DNA of 64,000 nt from Corydoras sp. C115 (lineage: Eukaryota > Chordata > Actinopteri > Siluriformes > Callichthyidae). The stretch lies in NCBI GenBank assembly GCA_019802505.1, contig JAFMOC010000007.1, positions 2,885,001-2,949,000 on the forward strand, in the 5' to 3' direction. The notes under the pieces were generated by a model that was not told the DNA's origin, made no database searches, and saw only the letters and a list, made by a program, of their open reading frames with translations. Position numbers and translations under genes: made by a program. Shown one piece after another: positions 58,126 to 64,000 of this stretch (its first letter is position 1; each line of letters opens with the position of its first letter).

Positions 58126-59345
58126 CACTCACCGGCCACTTTATTAGGTACACCATTCTAGTAATGGGTTGGACCCCCTTTTGCCTTCCGAACTGCCTCA
58201 ATTCTTCGTGGCATAGATTCAACAAGGTGCTGAAAGCATTCCTCAGAGAGTTTGGTCCATATTGACATGATGGCATCATACAGTTGCCGCAGATTTGTTG
58301 GCTGCACATCCATGATGCGAATCCCCCGTTCCATCACATCCCAAAGATGCTCTATTGGATTGAGATCTGGTGACTGTGGAGGCCATTTGAGTACAGTGAA
58401 CTCATTGTCATGTTCAAGAAACCAGTCTGAGATGATTCCAGCTTTATGACATGGCGCATTATCCTGCTGAAAGTAGCCATCAGATGTTGGGTACATTGTG
58501 GTCATAAAGGGATGGACATGGTCAGCAACAATACTCAGGTAGGCTGTGGCATTGCAACGATGCTCAATTGGTACCAAGGGGCCCAAAGAGTGCCAAGAAA
58601 ATATTCCCCACACCATGACACCACCACCACCACCAGCCTGAACCGTTGATACAAGGCAGGATGGATCCATGCTTTCATGTTGTTGACGCCAAATTCTGAC
58701 CCTACCATCCGAATGTCGCAGAAGAAATCGAGACTCATCAGACCAGGCAACGTTTTTCCAATCTTCTATTGTCCAATTTCGATGAGCTTGTGCAAATTGT
58801 AGCCTCAGTTTCCTGTTCTTAGCTGAAAGGAGTGGCACCCGGTGTGGTCTTCTGCTGCTGTAGCCCATCTGCCTCAAAGTTCGACGTACTGTGCATTCAG
58901 AGATGCTCTTCTGCCTACCTTGGTTGTAACGGGTGGCTATTTGAGTCACTGTTGCCTTTCAGCTCGAACCAGTCTGGCCATTCTCCTCTGACCTCTGGCA
59001 TCAACAAGGCATTTCCGCCCACAGAACTGCCGCTCACTGGATGTTTTTTCTTTTTTGGACCATTCTCTGTAAACCCTAGAGATGGTTGTGCGTGAAAATC
59101 CCAGTAGATCAGCAGTTTCTGAAATACTCAGACCAGCCCTTCTGGCACCAACAACCATGCCACGTTCAAAGGCACTCAAATCACCTTTCTTCCCCATACT
59201 GATGCTCGGTTTGAACTGCAGGAGATTGTCTTGACCATGTCTACATGCCTAAATGCACTGAGTTGCCGCCATGTGATTGGCTGATTAGAAATTAAGTGTT
59301 AACGAGCAGTTGGACAGGTGTACCTAATAAAGTGGCCGGTGAGTG
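58126..59345 (-). mobile_element. Young Tc1/mariner element with perfect 29-bp terminal repeats
   Basis: CACTCACCGGCCACTTTATT plus nine further bases at 58126-58154 is exactly complementary to 59317-59345. TA flanks both sides (58124-58125 and 59346-59347). Total 1220 bp. Apart from one frameshift, the transposase reads through. It is the best preserved transposon in the window. Confidence 0.96.
58158..59197 (-). pseudogene. Nearly intact Tc1/mariner transposase, DD36E, one frameshift
   Basis: DDE transposase, about 346 residues if read through. Start MGKKGDLSAFERGMVVGARR at 59197, then an HTH region (LSISETADLLGFSRTTISRVYREW) and a second HTH (SISECTVRRTLRQMGYSSRR). Catalytic D is in WSDESRF, D in FQQDNAPCHKA and E in PDLNPIEHLWD. 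The last two are separated by 36 residues. It ends with the stop at 58158-58160. The only break is a small deletion at about 58951-58958 (QQ-stop instead of a continuous RA/TVTQI-type sequence), which shifts the second 263-codon part into another frame. Spacing fits the DD36E group known as Incomer, named from memory. Confidence 0.92.
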
Positions 59346-59394
59346 TATATATATATTTATATAAATATAAATATATATATAAATAAATATATAT

Positions 59395-60029
<635 letters not shown>

Positions 60030-60333
60030 TATATTTAATATTTATATATATTTAAAATAATTATAAAATAAAATTATTCTGTTCTAAGTTGATCTATATT
60101 TCTTTCTTTTTTGTATTCTTTATTGTTAATAAGGATACATTGTTATAGAAGAGGTGTACTTATAAAAAATTTATAGACAAATCATACTACAGAGGGCGTG
60201 TAAAAATACTTTAACCCATTTTGTCATGTGGGGGGAGGGGTGAGGTGAGTGTGCGTGTGTGTGTGTGTGTGTGGGCGCAAAATGTTTTCTTCTTCCTAGG
60301 GGGGGCTTAACAGAAAGTAATTGAGAATCACTG
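60030..60333. other. Right end of the hAT element
   Basis: AT-rich sequence, a GT repeat at 60254-60272 and the right terminal repeat ending at 60333. No coding content. Confidence 0.6.
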
Positions 60334-60341
60334 CATTAAGT

Positions 60342-60400
60342 CCATGTTTTTGGACTGTGGGTAAAATCAGAAAACACGGAGAAAACCCCACAAGCTTTTA

Positions 60401-60405
<5 letters not shown>
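60342..60405 (-). mobile_element. Right half of the old V-SINE split by hAT
   Basis: CCATGTTTTTGGACTGTGGGTAAAATCAGAAAACACGGAGAAAACCCCACAAGC is the V-domain of a minus-oriented V-SINE. It joins the left half at 57405-57507 if the hAT element and one duplication copy are removed. Confidence 0.72.
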
Positions 60406-60468
<63 letters not shown>

Positions 60469-60476
60469 GGGGGGGA
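60405..60476. repeat. (TA)n, poly-T and a 28-bp poly-G tract
   Basis: A TA repeat is followed by T10 and then 28 consecutive G residues at 60448-60475. Such a G run can form G-quadruplexes and is prone to assembly and length errors. Confidence 0.9.
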
Positions 60477-60860
60477 GGCAATGAGTGTGTGATTAACTGA
60501 TGTGCCTGCTGTCCAGATCTGTATTCTATTGAAAGGATAGGGCTCATTATGAAGAGTAGAATCTGCCAAAGGTGACCACAGACTGTTTTATGCGAAAACA
60601 GGTTGAAATTCAACTTGCAAATAAGTATACTTCACAATAATGACTAAGGAAAAAGTGATTAAAAGGTGATGGAACATTGTGGTATAAACATCTTAGTCAC
60701 AACTTGTGTATTTCAGGTGCTAGTAAATTAGTGCGCACATTTAATAGAAAGAAACATTATACTTTCTTACCCTCAGTCTGTGTGCCTTCTTTAGGCCACA
60801 AGAGGACAATCTTGCCTAAGAACTGATTACACATATGCACACACACACACACACACATCA
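60477..60860. other. Intergenic, nothing recognised
   Basis: Short single-copy-looking stretch with a CA repeat at 60838-60856. No gene signal. Confidence 0.45.
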
Positions 60861-60862
60861 AT

Positions 60863-61210
60863 ATCCATCCATTATATTCCTCTTTATCCTCTACTAGGGT
60901 CGCGGGGGGTTCCCCATGCCCATCCAGGGGAAAAGGTTTTGGGCGCAGGGCAAATACATCCAGGACAGGGCGCCAATCCATTGCTGGGCAAACACTTACT
61001 CACATACACACACACACAAACACGCTCTATACGGGGTAATTTGTAGAATTCAATTGACCTTTATCCATGTTTTTGGACTGTGGGAGGAAACCGGAAAACT
61101 CGGAGGAAACCCACGCGGACACGCGGAGAACATGGAAACTCCACCCAGATTGGAATTTGAACTGGGAATCCCTAGTGCTGAGAGGTGAACGAGCTAACGA
61201 CTAAGCCGCC
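60863..61210 (-). mobile_element. V-SINE, near full length
   Basis: Minus-oriented copy from TCCATCCATTATATTCCTC to CTAAGCCGCC, with typical CATGCCCATCCAGGGGA, CCATGTTTTTGGACTGTGGGAGG and TAGCGCTGAGAGG-like blocks. It is slightly diverged. Target duplication not identified. Confidence 0.88.
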
Positions 61211-62052
61211 GATCACAGCGATAGCAACAACTTAAAAATGTAACAAACTCCAAAATAAGTTGGGACAGAGCCATTTATATCAATAACTCAATTGTCACTT
61301 TTAATTTTAATGATTATTTTGAGTTGAGTTAAATGCATCTGATATGCGAAAGGAATTAATCAATACAAAGCTTTTATACACAGACTTAATGTTTCCTTTT
61401 TCATGTAAGGGGCTTAGCCTTGCCTTCTAGTCTGACTTTAGATTTTTATATCCACCTTTCATTATTTTTATATTTATATGACATTTGTGTCTAATGCATT
61501 GCATACACAGACATCAAAAAGTGCCAGTGCTTTTTATTGTTCAATATACTACATTTTTATACTTTACATTTACTTTCAAATAAAAGAAGCATTATTAAAA
61601 TTACAATTTTGAGTACAAATGTAACTAAATATTAAGAACTTTTAATTAAAGGTTTTTAAGAAAATATTTGTTATTTTTACGTTTCATTTTTTTTACTTTA
61701 CATTTCTTAAAAATAATATATGGGGTTTTAAAATTTGGTGTTTGAGTGTTGTTGCCATACAAACAAGAAATGTCACGAAAACTTTGGTTGCAACATATGC
61801 TTATAGCCTGGAGGGGTTTGTGTTTTACTTGTTTATTGTTCTGTATGTGTATATACAGCATGTGTGTAATTGTGTAATAGTGAGCATAGTTATATATGTA
61901 GTGGAGCCTTGCCTTATAAGTCATACAAAATGAACAGAATCAAATAACCAACTAAAGCACAGTGCAATAATTATTAGCAGTGGTTGAACTCTGTTAATCA
62001 TTAACTAAAAAAACAATATATTGAGCTGAGCAGAAACTGTAATTCTACACTT
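61211..62052. other. AT-rich intergenic or 3' UTR sequence
   Basis: Lies downstream (minus strand) of the candidate exon ending at 62053. A minus-strand AATAAA occurs at about 61832-61837. No repeats or genes were recognised. Confidence 0.4.
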
Positions 62053-62199
62053 CTACTCTAAGACCCCCAACCCCCCAAGGGTTTCCTGCTGGGACAGTAT
62101 AAAAGAGCCATGTAGTGTCTCCCTGATGACTTTCTCTGCTTCTTCAAGAGAATTGCTTGGAAGGGGGTGGAATCCGCCATTGTACTCATTGAAGCCAGA
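62053..62199 (-). CDS. Candidate terminal coding exon of an unidentified gene
   Basis: On the minus strand a good acceptor (TATTCCATTTTCAG) is followed by 48 open codons (SGFNEYNGGFHPLPSNSL ... ETLHGSFILSQQ) and a TAG stop at 62053-62055. A poly(A) signal lies about 220 bp downstream. Amino-acid composition and codon use look coding, unlike the surrounding AT-rich DNA. The rest of the gene would lie beyond 64 kb. I do not recognise the family. A chance open frame cannot be excluded. Confidence 0.35.
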   Translation of the reverse strand, partial: SGFNEYNGGFHPLPSNSLEEAEKVIRETLHGSFILSQQETLGGLGVLE

Positions 62200-62559
62200 C
62201 TGAAAATGGAATATTTAAATACTTAATCAAGCATAACGTGGCATAATTAAGCATGATGTTACATATTACAACTGGTCTTGAAAAATTATATATAGGTTAT
62301 AAATAATATTAGTTTTACATTATTTCAAAATTGTCTGCATTGTAGACTATAGTCATATAAACATTAAATATATACATATGAAATAATTTAGTAAATAAAA
62401 AAACAATATGTTTTATATTTCAGATTCTTCAAAGTGGGAACCTCTTGTTTAGATGACAGGTTTGCACATTTTGGCATTTTCTCAGTCAGCTTTATTAATA
62501 CCTTAGTCACATGGAATGGCTTTCAGTAAATATCTGTGCTTTGTCAAGAGTTAATTTTT

Positions 62560-63235
62560 TAATGTGTTTGAGACCATCACTTGTGTTGTGAAGGGAAGAT
62601 CAAGTACAAGTTGCACAGGATATTCATCAGAACTACCAGGCTTAGAAACCACAAGTTTACAGCACTTCCACAACAAGGAAAAACAACAATGAATGGACAT
62701 TCGACCAGTGGAAATCTGTCCTTTACTCTGATGAGACCAAAATTGAGATTTTGGTATCCAAAGCCATGTCTTTATAAAACACAGTAAATGTGAGCGGATG
62801 CTTTCTATATAAGTAGTTAAGTATGAAGTATTAAGTATGAAGAAGGAAGTGTGATGGTGCTTTGCTGGTTACTGTTGGCAATTCATTCAAAATCCAAGTC
62901 ACCATAGCATACCAACCCATCTTGTTTGCTCTTAGTTGGACCATCATTTGTTTTCAACAGGACAATGACCCCAAACACACCTTCAGGCTATGTAAGAGCT
63001 ATTTGACCAGGAGGATGATGGAGTGTTGTGTCAGTTGACCTGGTTACCACAATCAGCTGATCTAAACCCAATTGAGATGGTTTGGGATGAGTTAGACTGC
63101 AGAGTGAAGGCAAAGCAGCCTTCAACAAATGCTCCTCTGGGAACTCCTACCAGACTGTTGGAGAACCATTTCAGGTGATTACCTCATGAAGATTATTGAG
63201 AGAATGTCACTAGCGTTTGACTAGTACTGTAGATA
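62560..63235 (+). pseudogene. Old Tc1-like transposase remnant
   Basis: Blocks in order: TTRLRNHKFTALPQQGK, WKSVLYSDETKIE (first D), a damaged GGSVMV.CFAG-like stretch, FQQDNDPKHTFRLC (second D), WLPQSADLNPIEMVWDELD (E) and a KIIERM end. The blocks fall in different frames with deletions between them. Related to the 20.4-21.4 kb element. Terminal repeats were not found. Confidence 0.75.
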
Positions 63236-63920
63236 TACACAAATAAATAAAATAAATAACACATTCGATTAAAAACAAAGCTGTTTAAAGTAAGTCAGTT
63301 GTTGCTATGAAATGGGGCTGATGCTTATTTTTTAAATGCAACAAAATTCAAGATTTTATATAAAAATTGGAATTCTTTAATGAGCAAAAACACCATGTAA
63401 ATATAATGTTATAGATAGAGATGCATAATCTTTACATGTTAAATATTAAATGCCAGAGCCATTAGAGTCAGAAGTAAAAACAGTAAAAAGACTTCAAGAT
63501 GTGAAAGTGTTAAAAGTAATTCTAAAGACTGTATTATTAAATAAATGTAAAATGTTATAACCTACATATATTTAGCTTATACATATTAGCTTGACTAGCT
63601 CCTTCTTGACTAAATACTAAATCTAATATCCATCCAATCAATGTATTTTTGGATGTCAAAAGATAAGGTGTTAATGAGTGTGTATTTATCTAAGAAAAGA
63701 ATGGAGGGGGGTTAGCTATTTGTTGTCTATTAGATGCTAATGAATAGATGTGTAATGAGTCAGCAGTTGATCTGTGTACTGATGTGTGATGAGGGTGGAG
63801 ATATGGGAAGTGATAGATCACTGGGCCATGCTTTGCCTCACGGTTGGAGGTTATTTATTTATTATTCCTCTCAAGCTGTCATGATTATCACCCTTGCTAA
63901 TGTATCTCACACTTTCATTT
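63236..63920. other. Intergenic, nothing recognised
   Basis: AT-rich DNA with no clear element. Confidence 0.45.
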
Positions 63921-63938
63921 CACACACACACACACACA

Positions 63939-63970
<32 letters not shown>

Positions 63971-63980
63971 CACACACGCA
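63921..63980. repeat. (CA)n followed by (CGCA)n
   Basis: CA units at 63921-63938 grade into about eight CGCA units (63939-63970). Confidence 0.9.
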
Positions 63981-64000
63981 CATTTGAAATATTCTGTAAA

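Overview
The window is vertebrate nuclear DNA, almost certainly from a ray-finned (teleost) fish. It has intron-rich genes with GT/AG splice sites, long AT, CA and AAT microsatellites, and a dense load of fish-type transposable elements: V-SINEs with a tRNA-like head, Tc1/mariner elements, L2/CR1-like LINE ends and a hAT element. I cannot name the species. The repeat mix would suit an otophysan such as a catfish or characiform, but that is only a guess.

Three protein-coding genes were reconstructed exon by exon, with reading phase checked at every junction. (1) USO1/p115, the Golgi vesicle-tethering factor, lies on the minus strand from the left edge to about 16.5 kb; 25 coding exons are visible, and only the acidic C-terminal tail is off the window. 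(2) INTS12, the PHD-finger subunit of Integrator, lies on the plus strand from about 24.2 to 30.7 kb, with a complete CDS of 455 codons. (3) ARHGEF38, a Rho GEF with DH, BAR and two SH3 domains, lies on the minus strand from about 31.7 to 50.8 kb, with a complete CDS of 756 codons in 14 coding exons. USO1 and INTS12 point away from each other across about 8 kb of transposon debris. INTS12 and ARHGEF38 converge tail to tail. INTS12 and ARHGEF38 are also neighbours in mammals, while the mammalian INTS12 partner GSTCD is not seen here and USO1 lies upstream instead.

Layout: 1-16.6 kb USO1, with a V-SINE and a LINE end in its introns; 16.6-16.75 kb USO1 promoter with NRF1, E-box, CRE-like and two ACGTGGC (Golgi-stress-type) motifs; 16.85-24.1 kb V-SINE, three Tc1/mariner-type elements, a LINE and a possible solo LTR; 24.1-30.8 kb INTS12; 30.8-32.1 kb convergent 3' ends; 32.1-50.8 kb ARHGEF38, with V-SINEs, a long-TIR MITE, an L2-like LINE and a 7.9-kb first intron; 50.8-64 kb mostly intergenic, with two more Tc1-type elements, one of them a nearly intact DD36E transposase copy, sitting inside a hAT element that itself split an older V-SINE. 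A possible terminal exon of an unidentified minus-strand gene lies near 62.1 kb.

The three genes act in unrelated processes (ER-Golgi tethering, snRNA/Pol II processing, Rho signalling), so there is no operon-like logic. I found no new biological system. The most informative signals are the paired Golgi-stress motifs in the USO1 promoter, splice-related microsatellites and microexons, and nested transposons whose target-site duplications give a relative order of insertion.
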